The notes beneath the pieces were generated by a model that had not been told where the DNA came from, did no database searches, and saw only the letters and a program-made list of their open reading frames with translations. The translations under genes and the position numbers were made by a program. From Sphingobacterium lumbrici (GTDB taxonomy: Bacteria; Bacteroidota; Bacteroidia; Sphingobacteriales; Sphingobacteriaceae), in the NCBI RefSeq assembly GCF_006476045.1, contig NZ_SRZY01000023.1, positions 186,001-250,000 of the forward strand: a DNA stretch of 64,000 bases. Direction: 5' to 3'. Below, one piece after another: positions 7,907-17,207 of this stretch (position 1 is the stretch's first letter; each line of letters starts with the position of its first letter).

Positions 7907-10753
7907 ATGACGAAATCAAAAGCAGTAGACCTCGGGGATCAAAGTGAAGTAGAAGTATTCGGAGCACGTGTTCATAATCTTAAAAATATTGATGTATCAT
8001 TTCCAAGAAATGAATTAGTTGTCATTACCGGCCTAAGTGGCAGTGGTAAATCCTCCCTTGCCTTTGACACGATCTATGCTGAAGGTCAACGTCGCTATAT
8101 GGAAACATTTTCCGCCTATAGCCGTCAGTTTTTAGGAGGACTTGAGCGACCGGATGTAGATAAGATTTCAGGGTTAAGTCCGGTTATTTCTATTGAACAA
8201 AAAACCACGAGTAAAAACCCACGTTCAACGGTAGGGACCATTACAGAAATTTATGATTTTCTGCGCTTATTATACGCGCGTGCCGGAGAAGCATTTTCTT
8301 ACGCGACGGGCAAGCGTATGGAGCGTATGTCGGAAGAGCAAATCGTACAACGCATTCTGGATGAATTTACAGATCAAGCTATTTATATATTGGCTCCGGT
8401 GGTAAAAGGGCGTAAAGGGCATTATCGTGAACTATTTGAACAAATACGCAAACAGGGATATACCAAAGTACGTGTTGATGGCGAGATTCTAGATCTTGTT
8501 CCTAAAATGCAGGTAGACCGTTATAAAATCCATGATATTGAAACAGTCGTAGATCGCCTTCAGGTCAATGAAAAGGATCAGAAAAGATTGTACACCTCGG
8601 TGATGCAGGCGATGAAAACGGCAAAAGGAATTATAAAAATAGCCAATAAAGAGAATAAGGAACAGTTTTTTAGCCGCTATTTAATGGATGCAGAATCCGG
8701 TATCTCGTATGATGAACCCCAACCCAATTCGTTTTCCTTCAACTCACCGTATGGCGCATGTCCTAAATGTGACGGTTTGGGATACATTTTTGAAATCGAC
8801 AAAAACAGCGTTATTCCAGACCGCAAACTGAGTATTCAAAAAGGGGGAATAATCCCGTTAGGCCCACTTCGGGAATCCTGGAATTTTGCCGTGCTAAAAG
8901 CCGTAGCAAACAAATTTGATTTCAATTTAGCTACTCCGATCGAAAAACTTCAGGAGGATCAGATTGATATGCTGTTGTTCGGAACAGATGAACCTATTCC
9001 ATTATCCGTTTCTTACGGATCGTACGGTGCCCGTGAATATCGGGTTCAGTTTTCAGGCATCTTCAAGATGTTGGAAGAAATGAATGGAAAACAAAATGAT
9101 GATGCGCCGTCTTTGGAAGATTTCCGGACGAAAGTAACCTGTCCGACTTGTCAGGGAGCTCGGTTGAAAAGAGAATCCCTCCATTTCAAAATAGACGACA
9201 AAAACATCAGTGAACTCGCCGCAATGGATATTTCTATGCTGATGGAATGGTTTGATCACTTAGAAGATCGTCTCGATGAGCGTCAACGCACCATTGCTAC
9301 GGAAATACTCAAAGAAATACGTACGCGTTTGGGGTTCCTATTAAACGTTGGCCTAAGCTACCTTACCTTAGACCGTTCATCGAAAACATTGTCCGGAGGG
9401 GAGGCACAACGTATCCGTCTGGCAACTCAGATAGGTTCTCAATTGGTCAACGTGCTCTATATCCTGGATGAGCCCAGTATCGGGCTTCACCAACGTGATA
9501 ATGAGCGATTAATTGATTCACTCAAAAACCTACGGGATATTGGCAATTCTGTTTTAGTAGTTGAGCATGATAAAGACATGATTTTGAACGCAGACTATGT
9601 CATCGATATGGGTCCGGAAGCAGGTGTACACGGAGGTCAAGTCGTCGCCGAAGGTAAACCAAAAGATATTCTAAAGGCCAAATCCCTGACTGCGGCATAC
9701 CTGAATGGCAAAAAACGGGTAGCAATCCCGGAGAAGCGTCGGGAAGGAAATGGCAAACACCTTACCTTAATTGGTGCGACAGGAAATAACTTAAAGAATG
9801 TAACTGTTGATTTCCCTTTAAATAAATTGATTTTGGTAACCGGGGTATCCGGATCGGGAAAATCCAGTTTAATAACGGGCACACTCTATCCTATTCTAAA
9901 TCATCATTTTTTTCGTGCAAAAGCACATCCCCTGCCTTATAAAGGCATAGAAGGACTTAAAGACATAGACAAAGTAATCGAAATCGATCAAAGTCCAATT
10001 GGCCGCACACCCAGATCCAATCCGTCCACCTATACCGGAGTTTTCTCTGATATACGAACCTTATATGTGCAACTGCCCGAAGCAAAGATACGAGGTTACA
10101 AACCAGGACGTTTTTCCTTTAACGTCAAAGGTGGACGTTGTGAGACATGTCAAGGTGCAGGTATGAAAATTATCGAAATGAATTTTTTACCCGACGTACA
10201 GGTTCCATGCGAAACCTGTCAGGGAAAACGGTACAATCGTGAAACCTTAGAAGTACGTTATCGGGGGAAATCAATTTCTGATGTATTGGATATGAGTATT
10301 GATGAAGCTGTGCATTTCTTTGAGAATATACCGTCGATTTACCGTAAAATAAAAACGATGCAAGACGTAGGATTAGGGTACATTACGCTAGGACAATCTT
10401 CTACTACCCTATCAGGAGGCGAGGCACAACGTGTCAAGTTAGCGACCGAGCTTTCTAAAAAAGATACAGGGAATACGTTTTACATTTTAGATGAGCCGAC
10501 AACCGGACTACACTTCGAAGATGTAAACGTACTCTTAGGTGTAATCCATCGACTAGTCGATCGCGGAAATACCGTTTTGATTATTGAACACAACCTAGAT
10601 GTTGTAAAGGTAGCCGATTGGGTCATTGATATGGGCCCTGAGGGGGGTAAAAATGGCGGAAAATTGCTATTCTCGGGCATTCCCGAAGATCTAATCAAAC
10701 AGAAAAATAGTGAAACAGCCCGTTTTTTGAAATTAGAGATGAAACCTTCATAA
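7907..10753 (+). CDS. uvrA: Excinuclease ABC subunit A
   Basis: DNA damage-recognition ATPase of nucleotide excision repair; it forms UvrA2-UvrB and loads UvrB. Two ABC ATPase halves are visible: Walker A ITGLSGSGKSS (about residue 40) and VTGVSGSGKSS (about 644), and signatures LSGGEAQRIRLA (about 495) and LSGGEAQRVKLA (about 833), each followed by ILDEP. Zinc-type CxxC pairs occur in CPKCDGLGY, CPTCQGARL, CETCQGAGM and CETCQGKRY. At 948 aa it is full length. It is followed by a strong hairpin at 10782-10822. Confidence 0.98.
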   Translation: MTKSKAVDLGDQSEVEVFGARVHNLKNIDVSFPRNELVVITGLSGSGKSSLAFDTIYAEGQRRYMETFSAYSRQFLGGLERPDVDKISGLSPVISIEQKTTSKNPRSTVGTITEIYDFLRLLYARAGEAFSYATGKRMERMSEEQIVQRILDEFTDQAIYILAPVVKGRKGHYRELFEQIRKQGYTKVRVDGEILDLVPKMQVDRYKIHDIETVVDRLQVNEKDQKRLYTSVMQAMKTAKGIIKIANKENKEQFFSRYLMDAESGISYDEPQPNSFSFNSPYGACPKCDGLGYIFEIDKNSVIPDRKLSIQKGGIIPLGPLRESWNFAVLKAVANKFDFNLATPIEKLQEDQIDMLLFGTDEPIPLSVSYGSYGAREYRVQFSGIFKMLEEMNGKQNDDAPSLEDFRTKVTCPTCQGARLKRESLHFKIDDKNISELAAMDISMLMEWFDHLEDRLDERQRTIATEILKEIRTRLGFLLNVGLSYLTLDRSSKTLSGGEAQRIRLATQIGSQLVNVLYILDEPSIGLHQRDNERLIDSLKNLRDIGNSVLVVEHDKDMILNADYVIDMGPEAGVHGGQVVAEGKPKDILKAKSLTAAYLNGKKRVAIPEKRREGNGKHLTLIGATGNNLKNVTVDFPLNKLILVTGVSGSGKSSLITGTLYPILNHHFFRAKAHPLPYKGIEGLKDIDKVIEIDQSPIGRTPRSNPSTYTGVFSDIRTLYVQLPEAKIRGYKPGRFSFNVKGGRCETCQGAGMKIIEMNFLPDVQVPCETCQGKRYNRETLEVRYRGKSISDVLDMSIDEAVHFFENIPSIYRKIKTMQDVGLGYITLGQSSTTLSGGEAQRVKLATELSKKDTGNTFYILDEPTTGLHFEDVNVLLGVIHRLVDRGNTVLIIEHNLDVVKVADWVIDMGPEGGKNGGKLLFSGIPEDLIKQKNSETARFLKLEMKPS

Positions 10754-10781
10754 TATATCCCACGCCGTAGTACCAACGATG

Positions 10782-10822
10782 AAAGTAAGAGATGCATACA
10801 TCCCAGTTGCATCTCTTACTTT
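10782..10822 (+). terminator. Long perfect hairpin after uvrA
   Basis: A 15-bp perfect stem (10782-10796 with 10808-10822, aaagtaagagatgca and its complement) with an 11-nt loop. Only a weak T-run follows, so it may act as an RNA 3'-end stabiliser as much as an intrinsic terminator. Confidence 0.6.
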
Positions 10823-10864
10823 GTCAATTAACGATATCATAAAACCTTCTCAAACTTTGCGTAG

Positions 10865-11239
10865 AGCTTCCAAAAGCATACAGCATCTTCAGCAGTGAAG
10901 GAAACCTTCTTCCAATCATTTAAAATGCTGGGCTTCTATCGGAATATGAGTAAACTTGTCGCTTCGGTTGTCCCCATGATGAATAGGAAAGAAATCAAGT
11001 CCCAAACCCTGACAGCAGACACAGAAAGCAATTTACTTAAATTAAAAGCATTGGCTGGATTAATTACGGACGAAGAACAAAAACGTTAGGAAGAAATATT
11101 CCGAAAAAACAACAAACACGATGGCTTAGATCAGGACGACAAAGTCTTTGCACAACTCCTGGAATTTAATGACAACCTAGAAGGAATCATTAATGCCATA
11201 AGAGGAAAGGAGGATAGCATGACGATGAGGCTGTCTCCT
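10865..11239 (+). pseudogene. Decayed gene with SHOCT-like segment, in-frame stop
   Basis: One frame reads on after a stop (TAG at 10862-10864) and through a second stop (TAG at 11087-11089) with protein-like content on both sides. Before the stop comes MMNRKEIKSQTLTADTES, then LLKLKALAGLITDEEQKR. This resembles the SHOCT pattern (KLxxLxxxGxITxEEF). After the stop come EEIFRKNNKHDGLDQDDKVF and LLEFNDNLEGIINAIRGKED. Both stops are substitutions within an otherwise continuous frame, which suggests a decayed gene rather than two small genes. Its 3' end runs into the convergent lipoprotein gene. The SHOCT assignment is tentative. Confidence 0.4.
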
Positions 11240-12709
11240 CTAAAAGCTTTCTTCCTTATTATCTCCCCAATTTTCATTTTTGGCAACCGTGAACCCAAGG
11301 GATTGTGGTACATCCTTTAATAGTTCTCCCCGAAAAACAAGTTGCATATTATTCTTCAATGTACTGTTCACGATAAACGTCCGCAATAATTTGTTTTCAT
11401 CAAATACCTCTAGTTTATACGAAATAGCCTTTAAATCATTCGAGCTCCCTAGGAATTGATGAAACACGATTTGTTTGTTTGCCGAAAGATCGTCAATACT
11501 CAGATCAATATCAGTTTGATCCAACACCGGGTTACTGAGATCTGCTACAAATGGCGAACAGAAAAACGGTTCATGCTCCTGACTCACCCGGATTCGTTTC
11601 ACTTTTGATAAGCCTACTGGATCGGAGAATTCAAATTTGATCTGACTGTACCATCTCAGAAGTTCTACGTTCAGTTGTACATCCTCGCTGACATCGAGTT
11701 CAGTACTGTAGCCAAAAATTTCTGCTTCATAATTCGAAAACCGATTACTGATATAGAAGCTTTTCCACAAAGGGTCTGTAGGAAGTAATAAATCTTGCTT
11801 TGAAGCATTCGACACAAAACATACATAGTATTTTCCTAAAGGCAATTGCACTTGTATATCGGTATTGTCTTCGTAATCCACCTCCCCGCTATACACGATT
11901 TCGTTTTTGTCCTGATGAAAAATATTGTAGTGCAGTTTTTTAAGTGTATGCCCGGAGATAGATTCTGCTGTGCCAGACAAGTACATATTATCTAGCCTAA
12001 GCACACCAGCATTTTCATTAAATGCTCCGGCAGTACCCCTCTCTCCTGCTTTAAGAATAAATTTAAACCAAACTTCTTCTGAATCTAATTGCAGGTCTTT
12101 CAAGTCATAAAAAAAAGAAGTTTTTGTATTCGCAACGAAACTCTTAAATTGATTATTATCTTCAAGTACCTCAAAAGAATCGCCTTTATCTAAACTGTAT
12201 AGTAACTCAAAATCTTTAGGCCCCGTGTTTGAGCTTGCCATATCCAATCCCAAACCCGTAACAGAAGTAGCCGACTTTATCGACATTTTTACTAAAATTT
12301 CTTTAGCACCAGTTACGCTCAATGATTTTCCCGCAACAAACTCACGATAATCATACCCACTATTTCCAAAATTATTCGGTATGCTACCACTATTATAAGT
12401 AATACTGGGAGAAGCACCTCCGGCTATACGGATGTCCGGATTCAGGTTTTCGCTATTAAATGACCAAAAATATAAGTAACCTTCCGTATCAGTAGATGTA
12501 CCCGACAGTCTATTAGATGCTAATTTCTTATTCTGACCAATACCGCTCTTCATTAGGGTTCGCGTAGGAGCAAACCCATCAATGGTAAAATTAACGGTAT
12601 AAAGATCTTCAGTTAGTTCATCTATAGGAGCTTCATCATTACAGGAAACAGCTAAAAAAGCAATGAAAATAAATGAAAGTCTATACAACATAGGTAACCG
12701 ACTTTTCAT
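11240..12709 (-). CDS. Surface/periplasmic lipoprotein, third gene of fucosidase operon
   Basis: A 489 aa protein with a lipoprotein signal (FIFIAFLAVSCNDEAP, lipidated Cys about residue 23). Residues ~55-250 hold a beta-sandwich-like segment with GYLYFWSFNSENLNPDI, then VKMSIKSATSVTGLGLDMAS and LRLDNMYLSG, reminiscent of jelly-roll or 'choice-of-anchor' modules. Residues ~255-480 resemble fimbrillin-like/Mfa2-type beta repeats (DIQVQLPLGKYYVCFVSNAS). No enzyme motif is seen. It lies 111 nt downstream of the GH95 gene on the same strand, so a glycan-binding or surface-anchoring role with the two fucosidases is an inference from context. Confidence 0.72.
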   Translation of the reverse strand: MKSRLPMLYRLSFIFIAFLAVSCNDEAPIDELTEDLYTVNFTIDGFAPTRTLMKSGIGQNKKLASNRLSGTSTDTEGYLYFWSFNSENLNPDIRIAGGASPSITYNSGSIPNNFGNSGYDYREFVAGKSLSVTGAKEILVKMSIKSATSVTGLGLDMASSNTGPKDFELLYSLDKGDSFEVLEDNNQFKSFVANTKTSFFYDLKDLQLDSEEVWFKFILKAGERGTAGAFNENAGVLRLDNMYLSGTAESISGHTLKKLHYNIFHQDKNEIVYSGEVDYEDNTDIQVQLPLGKYYVCFVSNASKQDLLLPTDPLWKSFYISNRFSNYEAEIFGYSTELDVSEDVQLNVELLRWYSQIKFEFSDPVGLSKVKRIRVSQEHEPFFCSPFVADLSNPVLDQTDIDLSIDDLSANKQIVFHQFLGSSNDLKAISYKLEVFDENKLLRTFIVNSTLKNNMQLVFRGELLKDVPQSLGFTVAKNENWGDNKEESF

Positions 12710-12820
12710 AATAATTACAGTTCTATTAAAAAATTAAACACCAGTTGTATTTCATTTAGTTGAACAACTAGTTATTCAATGCTAATATAAAAAATAAGCA
12801 ATTCATTACCAAATATTTAC

Positions 12821-15130
12821 TCAAATAACTCTATTTTCACGGCGGCCGTTAACGAGCAGCTCCACCTGTTTCCCTTTCTTTCCACTAATATTATAATCCG
12901 TTACCACTCCGTTCTTCCATGTGATGTCTACAGTAATATTCCCTCTTGCTTTTAAGCCTTTTACACTCCCGTCTTTCCATGCGGATGGAAGCGCCGGCAA
13001 TAAATGAATATAACCGTCATGACTTTGGACAAGCATCTCCCCTATGCCAGCCGAACCTCCGAAATTACCATCAATCTGAAAAGGTGGATGCGCACAGAAT
13101 AAATTTGGGTAGGTACCCGCGCCTGCCTTCCCATTCGTATCGAACGCCGGACGCAACAATTGTCTCAGGATTTCCAGCGCATGATCCCCATCGTGCAATC
13201 GTGCCCAGAACAAGATTTTCCATGCACGTGACCATCCTGTCCCCTCATCGCCTCTCACGTCCAGTGTCTTTTTGGCTGCATCTGCCCATTCCGGAGTACT
13301 AATAGGTGAAATAAAATTTGCCGGATACAACCCATATAGATGTGATACATGACGATGTCGTGGTTCCACCTCAGGATAGTCTTTTAACCATTCCATTACA
13401 CGTCCTGAAGAGCTCACCACTACAGCCGGAGGAAGAGATTTCAGGTCATGCTTAATTGTATCGATAAAAGAGTCATTTAATCCCAATATTTGATTTGCTT
13501 TTATCAACGCTTCATACAACTCCCGTACAATCTGATTATCAATAGTTGGTCCCATTACGACCGCTGTCACTTTTCCATTAGGAAGCTTGAATGCGTTTTC
13601 AGGAGAAACCGAAGGAGAAGTAACCAACCATCCCGTTTCAGGGTCTTTTACTAAAGTAGCCTGATAAAATTCAGCAGCACCTTTCAGAACGGGGTAAATA
13701 TCCTTTAAATAACTTTCATCTTCCGTAAAAAGATAGTGCTCCCACAGGTGATTGCATAACCATCCAGAAGAAGTACTGGCACCCCACGAGGCCTGTTCAC
13801 CGGGAGCTGTATATCCCCAGACATTCGTCATCATATAAGAAACCCATCCCGGAGCATTGTAATATGCTTTAGCCGTCTTAGTACCTTCCTTCGATAGACG
13901 TTTTATAAGCTTAATGAAAGGTATATGATATTCTGATAAATTGCTTACCTCCACTCCCCAGTGATTCATTTGTGCATTAATATTAAGGTGATAATCTCCG
14001 TTCCAAGGTGTATTTATCTGATGCGCCCATAATCCTTGCAAATTCGGAGAAAGTGCATTTTCATGCTCTGGCGCTGTACTTGCAATACTCAGGTATCTTC
14101 CAAATTGATAATATAAGGCTGCCATCCCATTATCTTGATTGGCATTCTCGTAAAACGCGGCTATGCGTTCATCTGTCGGAACATTGGATTTGGACTTCTG
14201 GTCTGCAAGATGTAATTGCACCCGATTAAAAACTTCACTATACTTCTTTTGATGCCTCTTATACAGTGTACCATATTTTCCGTTGCTATTTGCCTTAATT
14301 TTTTGTTGCACGTAAGCTAATGGATCATGCCCATAGTAATCCGTACTCGATGATATAAATATAAGTACTTCATCGGCATTCCTAACGATCAATTGATTAT
14401 CATGATTTTTACGTTCGCCACCTTTCGAAACTACCCGGATCTGAGAAGCAAATTTCAACCCATATCCATCCTTTCCATTTGGCAATCTACCTTGGATCGT
14501 GATACAGTCGTTATCAATCTTATAATCGGACACGTTCTCCTCCCGGTAAAAGCCCAGCGTAAATGAAATAGACTGCTGCTTAGATGCCGTTAGACGAATT
14601 ACGCCGACATTATCATGAAAAGATGTAAAATATTCCCGCGTAAAGCTTATTCCATTAGCCGTTACCAGCGTTTTTGCCGTCGCAGTTTTTAAGTCAAGTT
14701 CCCTGTGATAATTTGTAACGTCACCTTCAATAAAGTGGTGAAAATTAAGAAATCCAAAATTTTGATAGCAGCCATACGGAACTTTCGCACCACGGCCATA
14801 ACCAGACCCCGCTCCAGAACAGACAAAATTTTGATTCACTAATTTTTCGGCCTCATCGTTTTTCCCTTCAAACAGAAGTTGTTGAATTTGACCGACGCTT
14901 TTATAAGCTTCATAATTGTTGGGATCTTCAGCACTTCCTGACCACATTGATATTTCGTTGAGCACGATGTTTTCATCCAATACCTTCCCATTCGGCATCA
15001 TGCCCAAGAGACCGTTTCCCAAGGGAAGACTCTCTTCCCATCGTTCAGCCGGCTTATTGTACCACAACGTTAATTCCTGCGCGTGCGCGACATTAAAAAG
15101 AGCTAAAACAACTATTATAAATCTATTCAT
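12821..15130 (-). CDS. GH95 alpha-L-fucosidase, secreted
   Basis: Glycoside hydrolase family 95: inverting hydrolysis of alpha-1,2-linked L-fucose (some members act on L-galactose). A signal peptide (MNRFIIVVLALFNVAHA) is followed by the family N-terminal signature LTLWYNKPAERWEESLPLGN and GLLGMMPNG. The (alpha/alpha)6 barrel region contains NLQGLWAHQINTPWNGDYHL, NAQMNHWGVEVSNL and WLVTSPSVSPENAF, and the C-terminal part has HPPFQIDGNFGGSAGI. At 769 aa it is complete. Its start codon overlaps the end of the GH29 gene by 8 nt, indicating translational coupling. Confidence 0.95.
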   Translation of the reverse strand: MNRFIIVVLALFNVAHAQELTLWYNKPAERWEESLPLGNGLLGMMPNGKVLDENIVLNEISMWSGSAEDPNNYEAYKSVGQIQQLLFEGKNDEAEKLVNQNFVCSGAGSGYGRGAKVPYGCYQNFGFLNFHHFIEGDVTNYHRELDLKTATAKTLVTANGISFTREYFTSFHDNVGVIRLTASKQQSISFTLGFYREENVSDYKIDNDCITIQGRLPNGKDGYGLKFASQIRVVSKGGERKNHDNQLIVRNADEVLIFISSSTDYYGHDPLAYVQQKIKANSNGKYGTLYKRHQKKYSEVFNRVQLHLADQKSKSNVPTDERIAAFYENANQDNGMAALYYQFGRYLSIASTAPEHENALSPNLQGLWAHQINTPWNGDYHLNINAQMNHWGVEVSNLSEYHIPFIKLIKRLSKEGTKTAKAYYNAPGWVSYMMTNVWGYTAPGEQASWGASTSSGWLCNHLWEHYLFTEDESYLKDIYPVLKGAAEFYQATLVKDPETGWLVTSPSVSPENAFKLPNGKVTAVVMGPTIDNQIVRELYEALIKANQILGLNDSFIDTIKHDLKSLPPAVVVSSSGRVMEWLKDYPEVEPRHRHVSHLYGLYPANFISPISTPEWADAAKKTLDVRGDEGTGWSRAWKILFWARLHDGDHALEILRQLLRPAFDTNGKAGAGTYPNLFCAHPPFQIDGNFGGSAGIGEMLVQSHDGYIHLLPALPSAWKDGSVKGLKARGNITVDITWKNGVVTDYNISGKKGKQVELLVNGRRENRVI

Positions 15131-17015
15131 ATCCTAATAATCCAAATTCTGCAACAGTAAATAATTTCCCAATAGTTTCCTTCGGTATAAAACGTATATA
15201 TTTAGCCTGGACTGTTTCATTGAATAACACGGTTTGCTCTACCGGATTTGCTGACACATTCGAAAATTCCCCATCTACCAACGTCTTCCAGCTTTTATTG
15301 TCATCACTTATAGCAATGTTATATTTTGTTGCAATCCCTTCTTTATTTCCATCTTGCCGTGGCAAATAGGTAAATCCTTTAATGGGCCCACGAAGTGTAA
15401 AAATAAAACCGTTTGGATACTCCGCTATGACACCAAACGTATTCGGATCATTATCGTATGCCTTTTTCATGTTTGAGCCACTTTCAACGCTATATTCATT
15501 AGCCTTTAGTTTGATCAAGCTATTACTTTGCATTGCAAAAGAGAAATTAGATGCCGCTTCTTTGAATAATCCAAAATCGCTCAACGTAGGGGCCACTGGC
15601 GCATATAAACTCACTTTCAATTTTTGAGCCTGAATAGGCTGATCTAATTTAATAAGTCGGGAAGCACCAATACTTGTTGCCGAGGCAACATGTTTCCACT
15701 GTCCATCTTTCCACATATCAATACGTACACTGTCCAAACGCTGCCCCAATTTGATATTTTCCCGAAGTCTAATGATATCAAACTCCTGTGCATGTGTTAG
15801 CGTGATCTCCAGCGCTGGGTTTACTACCCCATCATCCGACGCGTAATAAGAGTAACGATCGTCATCTAAAATAAAGGCAGCAGAAAATTTCTTCGAGTTG
15901 CCTCTGATATTAGAAGCTTCGATTTTAGCACCTTGAGCTAGGTTAGTTGCAAAAGTGGCTGCCACCTTTTTTCCGAATCCATCCAAAGATTTGACATCAT
16001 TTGGGTGTAAAATACCCTCAGGCATAGGTGCCAGACCCAGATTCATTGCTCCTCCCCTTCCAACAGATTTCAAATAAATCTCAAACAATTGATCCGGGGT
16101 TTTCACTTTATCATTCTGGTTGCTATGGTAAAACCAACCTGGTCGCTGCGGCACATCACATTCGGCAGGTATCCAATATTCACCATTCCGATCGCCTGTA
16201 GGAGATTTAGAGTAATCTGAATCACCAGGAACCGGGGGACGACCATCTATACCCATCGGCGTAAAAGTAGCCCACGAGGTCTCGCCAGCGAAACCGTGTT
16301 CATTACCTACCCACCGTATATCGGGACCAATATCCGAAAAAACAACAGCAAAAGGCTGGTACTGACGAACAATCGGCCATGTCCGTTCCTGCCATTCATA
16401 GTATGTCGTACGATTAATGATCCGCTTTTCATTTTTTCCACCATAATAACCATCTCCTCCATTAGCCCCATCGTGCCAAGACGTAAACAATTCGCCATAA
16501 TTTGTCATCAACTCTGTCAATTGCGCTCGATAGGCATCGGCATATACAGGCGTACTGTATCGTGTATCGTTTCGATCCCACGCAGATAAATACACACCAA
16601 ATTGTAGGCCATGATCATGCGAAGCCTGCATAAACTCTTTCACCATATCTCCTTTCCCATTTTTCCAAGGAGATTGCCTAATACTATAATCAGTTGTCGC
16701 AGTAGGCCATAAACAGAAACCATCATGATGTTTCGCTACACTTATTAACCCCTTAAATCCTGCCGAGGCCGCTGCTTGCGCAATCTGATCTGCATCAAAA
16801 TTTGATGGATTAAATAAGGATGGATCTGCATCGCCAAACCCCCATTCTTTATCTTGAAAGGTAGTTGGAGTATAATGAATCAGACAATACGTCTCCATTT
16901 CATGCCATCTCAATTGACCTTCTGAAGGTAATGCGCCATAAGGCTTTGGTTCTTGCTGCGCCCAACCGAAAAGTGGAATAAAAAGCAAATAGTTAACCAG
17001 TCTAGATTTTTTCAT
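15123..17015 (-). CDS. GH29 alpha-L-fucosidase with C-terminal F5/8-type domains
   Basis: Retaining alpha-L-fucosidase of family GH29, with broad alpha-1,3/1,4/1,6 specificity. Signal peptide MKKSRLVNYLLFIPLFGWAQ. Catalytic barrel: WHEMETYCLIHYTPTTFQDK near residue 35, KHHDGFCLWPTATTDYS near 115, and the nucleophile region ELFTSWHDGANGGDGYYGG near 180. Residues ~355-630 hold two carbohydrate-binding-like discoidin modules (VAEFGLLGYE at the end). First gene of the GH29-GH95-lipoprotein operon. No SusC/SusD pair, transporter or sensor is adjacent, unlike a classic polysaccharide utilisation locus. Confidence 0.95.
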   Translation of the reverse strand: MKKSRLVNYLLFIPLFGWAQQEPKPYGALPSEGQLRWHEMETYCLIHYTPTTFQDKEWGFGDADPSLFNPSNFDADQIAQAAASAGFKGLISVAKHHDGFCLWPTATTDYSIRQSPWKNGKGDMVKEFMQASHDHGLQFGVYLSAWDRNDTRYSTPVYADAYRAQLTELMTNYGELFTSWHDGANGGDGYYGGKNEKRIINRTTYYEWQERTWPIVRQYQPFAVVFSDIGPDIRWVGNEHGFAGETSWATFTPMGIDGRPPVPGDSDYSKSPTGDRNGEYWIPAECDVPQRPGWFYHSNQNDKVKTPDQLFEIYLKSVGRGGAMNLGLAPMPEGILHPNDVKSLDGFGKKVAATFATNLAQGAKIEASNIRGNSKKFSAAFILDDDRYSYYASDDGVVNPALEITLTHAQEFDIIRLRENIKLGQRLDSVRIDMWKDGQWKHVASATSIGASRLIKLDQPIQAQKLKVSLYAPVAPTLSDFGLFKEAASNFSFAMQSNSLIKLKANEYSVESGSNMKKAYDNDPNTFGVIAEYPNGFIFTLRGPIKGFTYLPRQDGNKEGIATKYNIAISDDNKSWKTLVDGEFSNVSANPVEQTVLFNETVQAKYIRFIPKETIGKLFTVAEFGLLGYE

Positions 17016-17193
17016 AATGATAATTCGAAATTATAAATATAAAATATTAAATCCGAATAACAATATAATCATACGAATTACCAATATTATAAACTCCTTA
17101 AAATATATCTTATATAGTTTGGATTCTCTCAATGTTATCGCCACAGAATTATAAAATCTCAAAATTATTCTAAATCTTAGAAAAACAAATCCT

Positions 17194-17201
17194 TAACTTT
17201 G
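17194..17201 (+). promoter_or_regulatory. -7 box TAACTTTG immediately before metZ-like start
   Basis: An exact TAnnTTTG box lies only 6 nt before the ATG at 17208. The expected transcription start falls within a base or two of the ATG, so the mRNA should be leaderless. An in-frame TTG (17199) overlaps the box and is excluded as a start. Confidence 0.65.
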
Positions 17202-17207
17202 CGTATC

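Noticed and set aside
7880..7909. Longer uvrA with a TTG start at 7880
   Set aside because: The TTG is within the TAACTTTG promoter box, upstream of the expected transcript start, and adds residues not expected in UvrA. The ATG at 7907 is used.
12753..12770. Small palindrome tagttgaacaacta upstream of the lipoprotein gene as an operator
   Set aside because: Too short and AT-rich to distinguish from chance; no second copy near the fucosidase promoter.
12946..13302. A 118-codon plus-strand frame inside the GH95 gene
   Set aside because: Antisense shadow of a clearly conserved glycoside hydrolase; composition is not protein-like.
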